A stretch of DNA of 64,000 nucleotides from Kocuria dechangensis (GCF_014636775.1 NZ_BMEQ01000003.1:170411-234410), one strand, 5' to 3'; shown: positions 7,172 to 16,697, numbered from the stretch's first letter. The notes: generated by a model from the sequence alone, not told the origin. Numbers and translations are program-made.

Positions 7172-8374
7172 TCAGGACCAGAGGCGGCGGGAGGCGAGCT
7201 CGGCGCCGCGGGCGAGGGTCTCGAGCTTGGCGGCGGCGATCTGCGGGTGGATGCGCCCGCCCAGTCCGCAGTCGGTCGAGGCGATGACGTTCTCGCGGCC
7301 CACCTGGCGGGCGAAGCGCTCGATGCGGTCGGCCACCAGCTCCGGGTGCTCCACGACGTTGGTCGCGTGGGAGACGATCCCCGGGATGATGACCTTGCCC
7401 TCGGGCAGCTCGTGGTCCTGCCAGACCTTCCACTCGTGCTCGTGCCGGGCGTTGGCTGCCTCGAAGCTGTAGCCGCCGGCCCGGATGGAGAGCATGAGCT
7501 CCACCAGGTGCTCGAACCCGAGGTCGGTGGTGTGCGGGCCGTGCCAGGAGCCCCAGCACAGGTGGAAGCGGACCTGCTCCTCCGGGATGCCCTCGAGGGC
7601 GTAGTTGAGGGCCTCGACGCGCTTGCGGGTGAACGCGAGGTAGTCCTCCACGCCGGGCTCGGGGTTGACCTGGTCCCAGTTCTCCGCGATGGAGGGGTCG
7701 TCGATCTGCACGACCAGCCCGGCGTCGGTGATCGCCCGGTACTCCTCGCGCATCACCTCGGCGCAGGCGGCCAGGACCTCGTCCTCGTCCGCGTAGTGGG
7801 TGTTCTCCAGCCGGGCGCAGGAGCCCGGGGACAGTGCGGCGAGGTACCCCTCGCTCGCCCCCGTGGCCTGCAGGGCGGCCTTGAGGTTGCGGATGTCGGC
7901 CTCCACCGCCGCGTGGCCCGTGTACTCCAGCTTCCCGGTGATCTTCGGGAACGGCGCCTGCTTGCCGGTGGTGATCCCCGAGGTGGGGTCCGTGTAGGCG
8001 TCGTTGAAGGTCTGGCGGTCCCTGCGGTCCCCGAAGCTCGTCAGGACGACGTGGCCGGGGGAGGAGCGCTGCGGCTCCTGCTCCCACAGCCCCACCTCGC
8101 CGGGGGTCAGCCCCGAGATCCGGGCGAAGACGTAGTGCCACCACGCGCCGTAGTCGACCTCCGAGGCCATGACGTGGCCGTACTCGCCGTCGTTGACCAC
8201 GTCGATCCCGGCCTCGCGCTGCCGCCGGACCACGTCGACCACGGAGTCCTGGAGGAGCTGGTCGTACTCCGCCTCCGGGACGCTGCCCTTCGCCCGGTTG
8301 GCCTCGAGCAGCGCCGGGGTGCGCGGGAGAGACCCGGCGTGGGTCGTGAGGATGCGCTCGGCGCTGTGCAGCAT
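7172..8374 (-). CDS. MetE-like cobalamin-independent methionine synthase family protein (copy 1)
   Basis: This 400-residue paralogue of the following gene is colinear throughout and identical over long blocks such as RFHLCWGSWHGPHTTDL and GRENV(I/V)ASTDCGLGG. It has the HAGSLPRTPALLEANR start and the zinc-ligand Cys in STDCGLGGR. Like its partner it is the catalytic half of MetE only. It is the first gene after a SAM-I riboswitch, with AAAGGA about 10 bases before the ATG, so it should be made when SAM is scarce. The tandem pair could be a heteromer or have split substrates. Confidence 0.87.
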   Translation of the reverse strand: MLHSAERILTTHAGSLPRTPALLEANRAKGSVPEAEYDQLLQDSVVDVVRRQREAGIDVVNDGEYGHVMASEVDYGAWWHYVFARISGLTPGEVGLWEQEPQRSSPGHVVLTSFGDRRDRQTFNDAYTDPTSGITTGKQAPFPKITGKLEYTGHAAVEADIRNLKAALQATGASEGYLAALSPGSCARLENTHYADEDEVLAACAEVMREEYRAITDAGLVVQIDDPSIAENWDQVNPEPGVEDYLAFTRKRVEALNYALEGIPEEQVRFHLCWGSWHGPHTTDLGFEHLVELMLSIRAGGYSFEAANARHEHEWKVWQDHELPEGKVIIPGIVSHATNVVEHPELVADRIERFARQVGRENVIASTDCGLGGRIHPQIAAAKLETLARGAELASRRLWS

Positions 8375-8389
8375 GGGGTGCTGTCCTTT

Positions 8390-8489
8390 CCATCGGTTCT
8401 GGCGGTAGCACCGGGGGCGCCGGACAGGGGTCCGTGCGCCCGGGTTGCTGCGGCGTCGTCGAGCCAGGTCTCTCGGCCGCTCTGGATGG
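8390..8489 (-). promoter_or_regulatory. SAM-I (S-box) riboswitch before the MetE-like pair
   Basis: On the minus strand, in order: a P1 5' arm CCATC (8489-8485), the core GAGAGACCTGGCTCGACGAC, the GCAGCAACC segment, the GGTGCTACCGCCAG block, and the closing P1 arm GATGG (8394-8390). These are the S-box landmarks (kink-turn side, GCAACC, GGTGCTA). Essentially the same core recurs at 38208-38300 and 60204-60302. SAM binding would close P1 just ahead of AAAGGA and shut off the MetE-like genes. The rest of the 310-base gap from 8375 to 8684 holds only promoter-like DNA. Confidence 0.85.
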
Positions 8490-8684
8490 TGACGTTGTCA
8501 TCCAATCGCACGCGTCCGTGTTGCGCCATTCGGCGCCCGGATGACGGACATGACGCCGTGTGACGCGACCCGGTGCGCTCTCCCGGGCGGCACTGTCCTT
8601 CGCGAACATGGCCTGGATCACATACCGTGGCGGTGATCCGTGCCCCTCACCCCGCGGGCACGACGGACCAGAGGAAGGACCCCC

Positions 8685-9449
8685 ATGTCCCAGACGCCCC
8701 AGCAGCAGGACCTCGAGGGCCGCACGGCGCTCGTCACCGGCGGCGCGAGCGGCATCGGCCTGGCGGCGGCCCGGGCCCTCGCCGGCTCCGGCGCGCACGT
8801 GGTCGTGGCCGACGTCGACGAGGCCGGCGCGCAGCGCGTCGCGGACGAGCTCGGCGGCCGCGCGTGGGCCGTCGACCTGCTCGACACCGCGGCGCTCGCG
8901 GACCTCAGCCTCGAGGTCGACGTCCTCGTGAACAACGCCGGCATCCAGAAGGTCGCCCCCATCCAGGAGTTCGATCCCGCGGACTTCCACCGGATCCTGG
9001 TGCTGATGCTGGAGTCCCCGTTCCTGCTGGTCCGCGCCGCGCTGCCGCACATGTACGAGCGGGGGTGGGGGCGGGTCGTCAACGTCTCGTCCGTCCACGG
9101 CCTGCGCGCCTCGCCGTACAAGAGCGCCTACGTCTCGGCGAAGCACGGCCTGGAGGGGCTGTCCAAGACCATCGCGATGGAGGGCGCGGCCCACGGGGTG
9201 ACCAGCAACTGCGTCAACCCCGGCTACGTGCGCACCCCGCTCGTCGAGAAGCAGGTCGCGGACCAGGCGAAGGTGCACGGCATCCCCGAGTCCGAGGTCG
9301 TGGAGCGGATCATGCTCGGCGAGACGCCGATCAAGAAGCTCGTGGACCCGGAGGACGTCGGCAGCCTCGTGGCGTGGCTGGCCGGCCCGCACGCGGCGAT
9401 GGTCACCGGCGCCTCCTACACGATGGACGGCGGCTGGACGGCGCGCTGA
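8685..9449 (+). CDS. Short-chain dehydrogenase, 3-hydroxybutyrate dehydrogenase type
   Basis: This 254-residue classical SDR has TGGASGIG at 18-25, the NNAG motif at 83-86, catalytic Ser136, and Tyr149 and Lys153 in YVSAK. The stretch VNPGYVRTPLVEKQ matches 3-hydroxybutyrate dehydrogenases, which oxidise 3-hydroxybutyrate to acetoacetate with NAD+. The neighbouring CoA-transferase and thiolase genes would carry acetoacetate to acetyl-CoA, which supports that role. GAGGAAGGA at 8671-8679 selects the ATG at 8685 over an upstream one at 8640. Another NAD-linked hydroxy-acid substrate cannot be excluded. Confidence 0.85.
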   Translation: MSQTPQQQDLEGRTALVTGGASGIGLAAARALAGSGAHVVVADVDEAGAQRVADELGGRAWAVDLLDTAALADLSLEVDVLVNNAGIQKVAPIQEFDPADFHRILVLMLESPFLLVRAALPHMYERGWGRVVNVSSVHGLRASPYKSAYVSAKHGLEGLSKTIAMEGAAHGVTSNCVNPGYVRTPLVEKQVADQAKVHGIPESEVVERIMLGETPIKKLVDPEDVGSLVAWLAGPHAAMVTGASYTMDGGWTAR

Positions 9450-9471
9450 GGGCCCGGGGCCGGTGGCCCGC

Positions 9472-10263
9472 TCAGCGGTGGCCCAGCTCGCGGGAGAGCC
9501 GGTGGGCCTCCGCGAGCAGCGCCCGGCCCAGCAGCGCCCGGCGCTCGCCGGCGAACCGCGGCTCGATCCCCGTGAGGCTCAGCGCGTAGACGGGCCTGCC
9601 GGTCGCGTCGAAGACGGCCGCGGCCATGCCCCAGCTGCCCTCCACGATCATGCCCGGGTTCACGGCGTAGCCCTGCCGTCGCACGTCCGCCAGCAGCTCC
9701 CGGATCCGCTCCGGGGTGTGCAGGGGGCCCCACTCGGCGCGCGCCTGCGCGCCGGCGGCGAGGACGCGCTCCACCTCGTCCTCGGGCAGGTGCGCGAGGA
9801 TCGCGAGGCCCGCCGACGCCACGCCCAGGGGCAGCCGCAGGCCCTCGTAGAGCACGTGGGAGCGGATGGGGAACGCGCCCTCCACGCGGGCCAGGCACAC
9901 CGTCTCGGGGCCCCGGCGCGCCGACAGGAACGCGCTCTCGCCCGTGGCCTCCGCGAGCCGGCGCAGGGACGGGCCGGCGAGCTCCCGGATGGGGTAGCGG
10001 TGGGCCGCGACGGCGCCCAGCACGTAGAGCTCCGGGCCCAGCTGCCACGTGCCGGTCTCGGCGGAGCGGTCCACGAGGCCCTCCGCGGCCAGGCCCGTCA
10101 GCAGCCGGTGCACGGTGGGGCGGGTCAGCCCCGTGGCCGCCGCGAGCTCGGCGGCCGTGCTGCCCTGCTCGCGCCCCGCGATGGCCTTCAGCAGCCGCGC
10201 GGTCCGGTGCACCACCTGGGTGCCGGAGCCGCCGGCGGACTTCTCCCCGGTCTTCCCCGTCAT
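9472..10263 (-). CDS. IclR-family transcriptional regulator
   Basis: This 263-residue protein has an N-terminal winged HTH (STAAELAAATGLTRPTVHRL around residues 35-55) and a GAF-like IclR effector domain. The latter includes the conserved GYAVNPGMIVEGSWGMAAAVFD stretch. IclR proteins commonly control aromatic, ketone and short-chain acid catabolism. It is divergent from the CoA-transferase operon and convergent with the hydroxybutyrate-type dehydrogenase, so both are likely targets. The start is ATG 10263; a longer frame to 10290 is less likely. Confidence 0.88.
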   Translation of the reverse strand: MTGKTGEKSAGGSGTQVVHRTARLLKAIAGREQGSTAAELAAATGLTRPTVHRLLTGLAAEGLVDRSAETGTWQLGPELYVLGAVAAHRYPIRELAGPSLRRLAEATGESAFLSARRGPETVCLARVEGAFPIRSHVLYEGLRLPLGVASAGLAILAHLPEDEVERVLAAGAQARAEWGPLHTPERIRELLADVRRQGYAVNPGMIVEGSWGMAAAVFDATGRPVYALSLTGIEPRFAGERRALLGRALLAEAHRLSRELGHR

Positions 10264-10317
10264 GTACTCCACTATATGGACACTCGGCACCGCTTTGGCC
10301 GGATGCTGAGCGGATCG

Positions 10318-10367
10318 CCCGCAATTGCGGGGGAACCGTTGACCGGTATGTGGTGGGTTCCTAGATT
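10318..10367 (+). promoter_or_regulatory. Palindrome and sigma-70-like promoter for the CoA-transferase operon
   Basis: A -35 TTGACC (10339-10344) and -10 TAGATT (10362-10367), with an optimal 17-base spacer, lie upstream of the GTG at 10407. Immediately before the -35 is the perfect palindrome CCCGCAATTGCGGG (10318-10331), a plausible site for the divergent IclR regulator. Position and quality are good; the binding protein is an inference. Confidence 0.65.
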
Positions 10368-10406
10368 GAGTGGTAGGTCGACATTCACCGACAGGAAGGG
10401 ACGAGG

Positions 10407-11150
10407 GTGTCCAAGGTCAGAGAGAACGCCGCACAGCTGCTGGCGGAGCACTTGCAGGACGGCATGACGCTCGCCGTGGGCGGGTTCGGGCTCAGCGGGA
10501 TCCCGCGGGACCTCATCGAGGCGGTCCGGGACTCGGGGGTCACCGACCTCACGGTGGTCTCGAACAACATGGGCGTGGACGGCAAGGGTCTCGGCATCCT
10601 GCTCGAGAACCGCCAGGTGAAGAAGGTGCTCGCCTCCTACGTGGGCGAGAACAAGCAGTTCGCCCGGCAGTACCTCGACGGCGAGCTCGAGGTCGAGTTC
10701 AACCCGCAGGGCACCCTGGCCGAGCGGCTGCGCGCCGGCGGCGCGGGCATCCCGGCGTTCTACACGAAGACCGGCGTGGGCACCCTCGTGGCCGAGGGCA
10801 AGCCGCACGCCGAGTTCGACGGCGAGACGTACGTCCAGGAGCGCGGCATCGTCGCGGACATCGCCCTGGTCCACGCCTGGAAGGGCGACCGGGACGGGAA
10901 CCTCGTCTACCGCTACACCGCGCGCAACTTCAACCCCGTCGTCGCGACCGCCGGGAAGGTGACCTTCGCCGAGGTCGAGCACCTCGTGGAGGTCGGCGAG
11001 CTCCACCCCGACCACGTCGTGACCCCGGGCGTCTTCGTCCAGCACGTCGTGCAGTACAGCGGCGCGCCCAAGGACATCGAGCAGCGCACCGTCCGCCCCC
11101 GGCCCGTGGCGGCCGGGCAGTCCCACCAGCAGAACGGAGGCCAGGCATGA
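10407..11150 (+). CDS. scoA: 3-oxoacid CoA-transferase subunit A
   Basis: This 247-residue type I CoA-transferase alpha subunit has the GGFGLSGIP motif near residue 25 and the [16 protein letters not shown] block typical of succinyl-CoA:3-ketoacid transferases (ScoA/PcaI). With subunit B it moves CoA from succinyl-CoA to acetoacetate or 3-oxoadipate. The GTG start follows AGGAAGGGA at 10392-10400. The stop overlaps scoB by ATGA. Hydroxybutyrate-dehydrogenase, thiolase and homogentisate genes nearby favour acetoacetate as acceptor; there are no beta-ketoadipate ring-cleavage genes in the window. Confidence 0.92.
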   Translation: MSKVRENAAQLLAEHLQDGMTLAVGGFGLSGIPRDLIEAVRDSGVTDLTVVSNNMGVDGKGLGILLENRQVKKVLASYVGENKQFARQYLDGELEVEFNPQGTLAERLRAGGAGIPAFYTKTGVGTLVAEGKPHAEFDGETYVQERGIVADIALVHAWKGDRDGNLVYRYTARNFNPVVATAGKVTFAEVEHLVEVGELHPDHVVTPGVFVQHVVQYSGAPKDIEQRTVRPRPVAAGQSHQQNGGQA

Positions 11151-11848
11151 GCTGGACCCGCGACGAGATGGCGGCCATCGCCGCCACCGAGCTCTCCGAC
11201 GGCGACTACGTCAACCTCGGCATCGGCATCCCCACCCTCGTGGCCAACAACCTGCCCGAGGGCGTCAACGTGGTGCTGCAGTCCGAGAACGGGGTGCTGG
11301 GCATGGGCCCGTTCCCCTACGAGGGCGACGAGGACCCCGACCTCATCAACGCCGGCAAGCAGACCATCACGCTGCTGCCCGGGGCGTCGATCTTCGACTC
11401 CGCCACCTCCTTCGGGATGATCCGGGGCGGGCACGTCAAGGTCGCCATCCTGGGCGCCATGCAGGTCTCCGGCACCGGCGACCTCGCCAACTGGACGATC
11501 CCCGGCAAGATGGTCAAGGGGATGGGCGGGGCCATGGACCTCGTCGCCGGCACGCCGCGCGTCGTCGTCCTGACCGACCACGTGGCCAAGGACGGCTCCG
11601 CCAAGATCAAGACCGAGTGCGACCTCCCGCTGACCGGCGTGGGCGTCGTCGACCGGATCATCACCGACCTGTGCGTCTTCGACGTCGAGGAGGACGGGCT
11701 CGTGCTGCGCGCCCTCGCCCCCGGGGTCACCGAGGACGAGGTCCGCGAGAAGACCGAGGCGGCCTTCCGCACCGACCTGCAGGACGTCGCCCCCGCCTCC
11801 GTCCCCACCGAGACCGCCGCCGCGAGCGGCGCTGAGGAGAACCGATGA
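11147..11848 (+). CDS. scoB: 3-oxoacid CoA-transferase subunit B
   Basis: This 233-residue beta subunit carries the catalytic Glu in the SENG motif ([14 protein letters not shown], about residue 45), plus GIGIPTL and the [15 protein letters not shown] block. It completes the heteromeric CoA-transferase with scoA, coupled by a 4-bp overlap, and its stop overlaps the thiolase start in the same way. A 20-residue Ala/Pro/Thr tail follows the conserved domain. It should form acetoacetyl-CoA for the next gene to cleave. Confidence 0.93.
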   Translation: MSWTRDEMAAIAATELSDGDYVNLGIGIPTLVANNLPEGVNVVLQSENGVLGMGPFPYEGDEDPDLINAGKQTITLLPGASIFDSATSFGMIRGGHVKVAILGAMQVSGTGDLANWTIPGKMVKGMGGAMDLVAGTPRVVVLTDHVAKDGSAKIKTECDLPLTGVGVVDRIITDLCVFDVEEDGLVLRALAPGVTEDEVREKTEAAFRTDLQDVAPASVPTETAAASGAEENR

Positions 11849-13035
11849 GCACCGCCACCGAAGTCGTCATCCTGTCCGGGGCCCGCACCCCGCAGGGCAA
11901 GATCCTGGGCCAGCTCGCCTCCTTCACGGCGGCCCAGCTGGGCTCCCACGCGATCAGCTGCGCGCTCGAGCGCGCCGGGGTCGCCCCCGACCAGGTCGAC
12001 TACGTCCTCATGGGCCACGTCCTGCAGGCCGGCGCCGGCCAGAACCCCGCGCGCCAGGCCGCCGTGGGCGCGGGCATCCCGCTGAACGTCCCCGCCGAGA
12101 CGGTGAACAAGGTCTGCCTGTCCGGGCTCGTCGCGATCACCAACGCGGCGCGCATGATCCGCGCCGGGGAGGCCGAGATCGTCGTCGCCGGCGGCCAGGA
12201 GTCCATGACCAACGCCCCGCACGTCGCCATGGGGGTGCGCCAGGGCAAGACCTACGGGGACCTCAAGCTCGAGGACTCAGTGGCCAGGGACGGCCTGGTC
12301 GACGCGGCCGCCTCGGTGTCCATGGGCCAGCTCACCGAGTCCGGCAACACCGAGCGGCAGATCTCCCGCGAGGAGCAGGACGACGTCGCCGCGAAGAGCC
12401 ACCAGCGGGCGGCCCGGGCCACCGACGAGGGCGTGTTCGAGCGGGAGATCGCCCCCGTGTCCGTCCCGCAGCGCAAGGGCGACCCGCTCGTCGTCGACAT
12501 CGACCAGGGCGTGCGCCCCGACTCCAGCGCGGAGTCCATGGCGAAGCTGCGCCCCGCGTTCGAGAAGGACGGCACGATCACCGCCGGCAACTCCTCGCCG
12601 CTGTCGGACGGCGCCGCCGCGGTGGTGCTGACCACCCGCGAGTACGCGGAGCGCAACGGCCTCGAGTGGCTCGCCGTCGTCGGCGCCCCCGGCCAGGTGG
12701 CCGGTCCCGACACCTCACTGCACTCCCAGCCGTCGCGGGCGATCGAGGCGGCCGTGGCGAAGGCCGGCTGGTCCGTGCAGGACCTCGACTTCATCGAGAT
12801 CAACGAGGCGTTCGCGTCCGTGCTGATCCAGTCCCTGCGCGACCTCGACTACCCGCTGGAGAAGGCCAACATCCACGGCGGCGCCGTGGCGGTGGGCCAC
12901 CCGATCGGCGCGTCCGGGGCCCGGCTGGCGCTGCACGCGGCATTCGAGCTCTCCCGCCGGGGGTCCGGCAAGGCCGCGGTGTCGCTGTGCGGCGGCGGCG
13001 GGCAGGGCGAGGCGCTGCTGCTCTACCGCGACTGA
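11845..13035 (+). CDS. Acetyl-CoA C-acetyltransferase (thiolase)
   Basis: This 396-residue thiolase has all catalytic positions: nucleophile Cys91 in NKVCLSGL, His352 in GHPIGASGA and Cys382 in CGGGGQGEA. Sequence and length fit degradative acetoacetyl-CoA thiolases (AtoB/PhaA type), which cleave acetoacetyl-CoA into two acetyl-CoA. It is third in the scoA-scoB-thiolase operon with an ATGA overlap. The operon completes disposal of the acetoacetate made by hydroxybutyrate oxidation or homogentisate cleavage. A biosynthetic (reverse) role is possible but less suited to the context. Confidence 0.93.
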   Translation: MSTATEVVILSGARTPQGKILGQLASFTAAQLGSHAISCALERAGVAPDQVDYVLMGHVLQAGAGQNPARQAAVGAGIPLNVPAETVNKVCLSGLVAITNAARMIRAGEAEIVVAGGQESMTNAPHVAMGVRQGKTYGDLKLEDSVARDGLVDAAASVSMGQLTESGNTERQISREEQDDVAAKSHQRAARATDEGVFEREIAPVSVPQRKGDPLVVDIDQGVRPDSSAESMAKLRPAFEKDGTITAGNSSPLSDGAAAVVLTTREYAERNGLEWLAVVGAPGQVAGPDTSLHSQPSRAIEAAVAKAGWSVQDLDFIEINEAFASVLIQSLRDLDYPLEKANIHGGAVAVGHPIGASGARLALHAAFELSRRGSGKAAVSLCGGGGQGEALLLYRD

Positions 13036-13071
13036 GCCCCGCTCCGCCCGGCGCGGACGGCCCCGGTTCCC

Positions 13072-14085
13072 TCAGGAGCCGGGGCCGTCCGCGTCCGCCT
13101 GCTCCCGCTCCTGTTCCTGCTCCTGTTCCTGCTCCGCCCGCGAGCGCGCCAGGTCCAGGAACGCCTGGGCCGCGCGGCTCAGCGGGGCGGCGCCGCTCCA
13201 GGCCGCCACGACGCGGACCGGCGCGAGAGCGGGGAACCCGATCTCCCGGACGACGACCCTAAGCCCCTCGTGGGTCAGGTCCGTCTCCGGCTGCTGGAGC
13301 GTGATCGCCCAGCCGAGGCCCCGCCCGACGAAGGAGCGGACGGTCTCGAAGTTCTGGGACCGGTAGCGGATCTGCGGGCCGGTGCCGGCGGCGCGGAAGA
13401 CGGAGTCGACGTGCTGGACGGCGAGCGGGAGGTCCAGCGAGACGAAGGGCTCGGCGGCCAGCGCCCGCAGGTCCACCGGTCCGGGCTCCCGGGCGGCCCA
13501 GTGGTCCTCCGGCAGCATGACGCCGGCGCGGCAGGAGGCGAGCGGCAGCCGCTCGAGCTCCGGGGGCACGCCGATGTCGTAGGTGAGCATCAGGTCCAGG
13601 GTGCCGGCGACCACGTCCGGGGCCAGGCGGTCGAGCTGGTCCTCGCGGAAGTGCAGGCGCGCCTCGGGGTGCGCCGAGAGGAACGCCTGCAGCAGCGAGG
13701 GCATCAGCGAGGGGCCCAGGCTGGAGAAGCAGCCCACCGACACCGCCCCGCGGACCACGCCGTCGCCGGAGGCCTCCTCGTAGAGCGACTGCGCCTGGGC
13801 CAGGATCGCGCGGCACAGGGGGGCCACGGACTGCCCGGTGGGCGTGAGCTGGATGCCCTGGGCGCGGCGGCGCACCATGAGCCGGGCCCCGAGCGTCCGC
13901 TCGAGCTGCGTCACGGCCAGGGAGACGGCCGTCTGGGAGATCCAGAGCCTGCCGGCGGCCGCGCTGATGGACCCGGCGTCGGCCACCGCGAGGAAGATCT
14001 GCAGCTGCCGCAGGGTGAAGGGCGGTGCGCCGGTGGGCCCGGGCGGGTCGGCTCCCTCGGGGGCGTCGTGGTCGCGGATGGTCAC
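13072..14085 (-). CDS. LysR-family transcriptional regulator
   Basis: The N-terminal LysR winged HTH reads FTLRQLQIFLAVADAGSISA then ISQTAVSLAVTQLERTLGARL. It is followed by a periplasmic-binding-like effector domain (SVGCFSSLGPSLMPSLLQAF). About 337 residues are read from GTG 14085, which overlaps a perfect Shine-Dalgarno GGAGGTGA, so the exact start is doubtful. The C-terminus is a Glu-Gln repeat (EQEQEQEQEREQ) encoded by a short repeated tract at 13099-13138. It follows the FAD hydroxylase by 23 bases on the same strand and probably regulates it. Confidence 0.85.
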   Translation of the reverse strand: MTIRDHDAPEGADPPGPTGAPPFTLRQLQIFLAVADAGSISAAAGRLWISQTAVSLAVTQLERTLGARLMVRRRAQGIQLTPTGQSVAPLCRAILAQAQSLYEEASGDGVVRGAVSVGCFSSLGPSLMPSLLQAFLSAHPEARLHFREDQLDRLAPDVVAGTLDLMLTYDIGVPPELERLPLASCRAGVMLPEDHWAAREPGPVDLRALAAEPFVSLDLPLAVQHVDSVFRAAGTGPQIRYRSQNFETVRSFVGRGLGWAITLQQPETDLTHEGLRVVVREIGFPALAPVRVVAAWSGAAPLSRAAQAFLDLARSRAEQEQEQEQEREQADADGPGS

Positions 14086-14108
14086 CTCCGGGGTCGGGGC
14101 GGGAGGGG

Positions 14109-15959
14109 TCAGCGCTGCTGCGCGGCCAGGTCGAGGGCCTCCTGGATGGCGGCGGGCTCGGGGTGGTTCATGGCGAGCAGCAGCACGGCCTTGGCCAGGA
14201 ACGCGATCCGGCCCGCGTCGTCCTCGGCGGCGTCGAGGCCCTCGCTGATGCCGCGCCAGACCGTCTCGACGGTCTCGGCCTCCGGGTCCGGGGTGCGGGT
14301 GCGGCGCTCGGTCACGTGCCGGCTGCCGGTGCGGCCGGCGGCGACCCCGGCGGCGATCGTCGCCGGGTCGGTGGTCTCCTCCGGGGCCAGCACCGCGACG
14401 ACGAGGCCCTCCGGGCGCACGACGACGACGTGCTCGCCCTCGATGCCGAGCAGGCCCCGGTCCGCGGCGCTCAGCTCGAGCGCCGTGGCCCCCTCGGCGG
14501 GGAACTGCGCGGCGAAGGCCTCGGCGGTGCGCCGGGCGAGCCCGGCCGTCGCCGGGGTGCCGATGACGGTGAACCCCGGGCCCGTGGCGTGGTACAGGGT
14601 GCTCCCGAGATCGGGCAGGCGAGTGTCCGCGACGGGGTCGCCGGGGTGGACGCCGGCCTGCGCCCCGGGGGTGCCCCAGTTGATGGCCGCGCCGCGGGCG
14701 TGGGTGGCCGAGGACTGCCGGGGGTCCACCAGGTGGCGCAGCTCCGGGCGGAAGCCGATCAGCGGCAGGACCGCCTCGCGGGAGGCCTTGTAGCCGAAGC
14801 TGCCCGGGGTCATGAACAGCGTGCTCAGCGTGGCGTTGGAGATGTTCTGCTCCCACGCGTACCGGCGCTCCGCGGCGTAGTCGTCCAGCAGCGCGGCGTC
14901 CGCGGAGCCGGTGACGACGGCGGCCAGCTGCCAGGCGGCGGTGGCGGCGTCCTCGAGCCCGGAGTTCATCCCGCGCACCCCGAAGATCGGCACGAGGTGG
15001 GCGGCGTCGCCGACGAACAGGACGCTGCCGTGGCGGAAGCTCTCCAGGGCCAGCGCGCGGGCGCTGTAGAGGCTGGACCAGACCATCTCCCACTGCGCGT
15101 CCTTCTCGCCGAGCCACTCCAGGTGCTCGGTGATGCGGGCGCGGATCACCTCGGGGCGCTGCTCGTGCTCGGCGTCGTCCTCGTCGCGCAGCTGGTAGTC
15201 GATCCGCCAGATGTCGTCGGGCTGCTTGTGCATGATGATCGTCGAGCCGCGGTTGGACTCGGGGTCGAACCACACGAAGCGCTCCGTGGGCCAGTCGTTG
15301 ACCCACTTGATGTCGGCGATGACGTAGCGGCCCTCGTAGCTGGTCCCCTCCAGCCGCAGGCCCAGGGAGCGGCGCACGGCGCTGCGGGCGCCGTCGGCGG
15401 CGGCGACCCAGGAGGTGGTCAGGGTCCGCTCGCCGTCCGGGGTGGCCACGCTCAGCTCCACGAGCCGGTCGCTGCCGTTGACCGGGGCGTCCGCCGGGCG
15501 CTCGCGGACACCGGTCACCTCGCACGAGGTCAGCACCGTGGCGAGCTCCTCGGCCAGCAGCGCCTCGTAGAGGTACTGCTCCACGTCCGCCTGGGAGAGG
15601 TTGACCATCGGGGGCCGGACGAACTTCTCGTCGTTGGGCATGACGAACTCGAGCACCTGCTGGTCCCGGTAGAAGCTCTTGCCGCGGTCCCAGACCAGGG
15701 ACCGGTCCTGGACGCGGTCCCCGACACCGAGCCGGTCGAGGATCTCCAGGGAGTGCCGGGAGGTGCAGATCGCCCGGGAGCCCACCGAGACGGTGTCACG
15801 GGCCTCCACGAGGACGACGGGGACGCCCCGCTTCACGAGCCCCAGGGCGGTGGCCAGCCCCCCGGGCCCGCCGCCGACCACGGTCACCGCGTGCACCTCG
15901 TCCCAGAACCCGGGCGCGGGCGGGGTGTGGGGGACCGAGAAGGAATTGAGGGCGCTCAT
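14109..15959 (-). CDS. FAD-dependent aromatic hydroxylase (homogentisate-forming type)
   Basis: This 616-residue class A flavoprotein monooxygenase has the FAD-binding GGGPGG loop near residue 29 and the NAD(P)H/FAD DG motif (AAADGARSAVRRSLGL). The second FAD motif GDAAHLVPIFGVRGMNSGLE follows, then a long C-terminal thioredoxin-like domain, as in PheA/MhpA-type hydroxylases. Beside hmgA and fahA it most likely hydroxylates 3- or 4-hydroxyphenylacetate to homogentisate. 3-(3-Hydroxyphenyl)propionate hydroxylase is the main alternative, but no ring-cleavage genes for that route are present. The upstream 15960-16103 gap has an AT-rich promoter-like stretch. Confidence 0.82.
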   Translation of the reverse strand: MSALNSFSVPHTPPAPGFWDEVHAVTVVGGGPGGLATALGLVKRGVPVVLVEARDTVSVGSRAICTSRHSLEILDRLGVGDRVQDRSLVWDRGKSFYRDQQVLEFVMPNDEKFVRPPMVNLSQADVEQYLYEALLAEELATVLTSCEVTGVRERPADAPVNGSDRLVELSVATPDGERTLTTSWVAAADGARSAVRRSLGLRLEGTSYEGRYVIADIKWVNDWPTERFVWFDPESNRGSTIIMHKQPDDIWRIDYQLRDEDDAEHEQRPEVIRARITEHLEWLGEKDAQWEMVWSSLYSARALALESFRHGSVLFVGDAAHLVPIFGVRGMNSGLEDAATAAWQLAAVVTGSADAALLDDYAAERRYAWEQNISNATLSTLFMTPGSFGYKASREAVLPLIGFRPELRHLVDPRQSSATHARGAAINWGTPGAQAGVHPGDPVADTRLPDLGSTLYHATGPGFTVIGTPATAGLARRTAEAFAAQFPAEGATALELSAADRGLLGIEGEHVVVVRPEGLVVAVLAPEETTDPATIAAGVAAGRTGSRHVTERRTRTPDPEAETVETVWRGISEGLDAAEDDAGRIAFLAKAVLLLAMNHPEPAAIQEALDLAAQQR

Positions 15960-16103
15960 GGGATCTCCTGGTAGAGGTTCTGCTGCCAGACCGATGTTAG
16001 GCGCGCCACATCAACATAATCAATGGTTGAATTACTTGGGAAGAACCACAGTTCTGCTTGTCCGCCGGGCCCGGTGGTCCTGCGGCGCCGCCGGTCTGCC
16101 CGG

Positions 16104-16667
16104 CTACTTGCGGGTGCGCGCGCCGATGCGCTCGCGCTGCTCCATCAGCTTCTCGAGCAGCCGGACGAGCGTGCGCTGCTCGTCGTCGGTCAGGGCGGCC
16201 GCCCACCGGCTCTCCCGCTCGTTCTGCTCCCGGAAGGCGGTGCGGATCCGCTCGAGGCCGGCGTCGGTGAGGTGCAGCGTGACGGAGCGCCCGTCGTCGG
16301 GGGAGGCCTCCCTGTTGATCAGGCCCTTGCCGACGAGCGTGGCGGTGAGGTTGGAGACCGCCGCGCGGCTCATCCCCGTCAGGCGGGCGGCCTCGTTGGG
16401 GTTGAGGGGGCCGGCCACCCACAGGGCGAGGAGCAGCCGGAAGCTCGACCAGGTGCCGCCGGCGGGGCGGTGGATCGAGGACTCGAAGTCGTAGGTCGCG
16501 GTGCTCGAGGACCGGTTGAGGGAGAGGAAGACCCGGTTCGCCATCAGGTCGGCGTCCGGGAACTCCTGGGAGATCCGCCGCTGGGCGGCGTCGACGAAGG
16601 ACCAGTAGTCCGGCAGGGCGGCGCGGGTCGACGTGTCGTCGGCGTCCGGGCGATCGGTGGAGGGCAT
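16104..16667 (-). CDS. MarR-family transcriptional regulator
   Basis: This 187-residue protein has the MarR winged HTH: LNPNEAARLTGMSRAAVSNLTATLVGKGLI as recognition region and SPDDGRSVTLHLTDAG as wing. It is divergently transcribed from hmgA, and a GATAGTA/TACTATC inverted repeat lies between them, so it probably represses hmgA and itself until an aromatic intermediate accumulates. The FAD hydroxylase follows downstream on the same strand, 144 bases away. Confidence 0.9.
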   Translation of the reverse strand: MPSTDRPDADDTSTRAALPDYWSFVDAAQRRISQEFPDADLMANRVFLSLNRSSSTATYDFESSIHRPAGGTWSSFRLLLALWVAGPLNPNEAARLTGMSRAAVSNLTATLVGKGLINREASPDDGRSVTLHLTDAGLERIRTAFREQNERESRWAAALTDDEQRTLVRLLEKLMEQRERIGARTRK

Positions 16668-16697
16668 GGCGTCGATCCTATCCTTGGGGTTGCCGAA

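Noticed and set aside
10407-11848. pcaI/pcaJ of the beta-ketoadipate pathway
   Set aside because: Family alone allows it, but no ring-cleavage or lactone genes are present, while hydroxybutyrate and homogentisate genes are.
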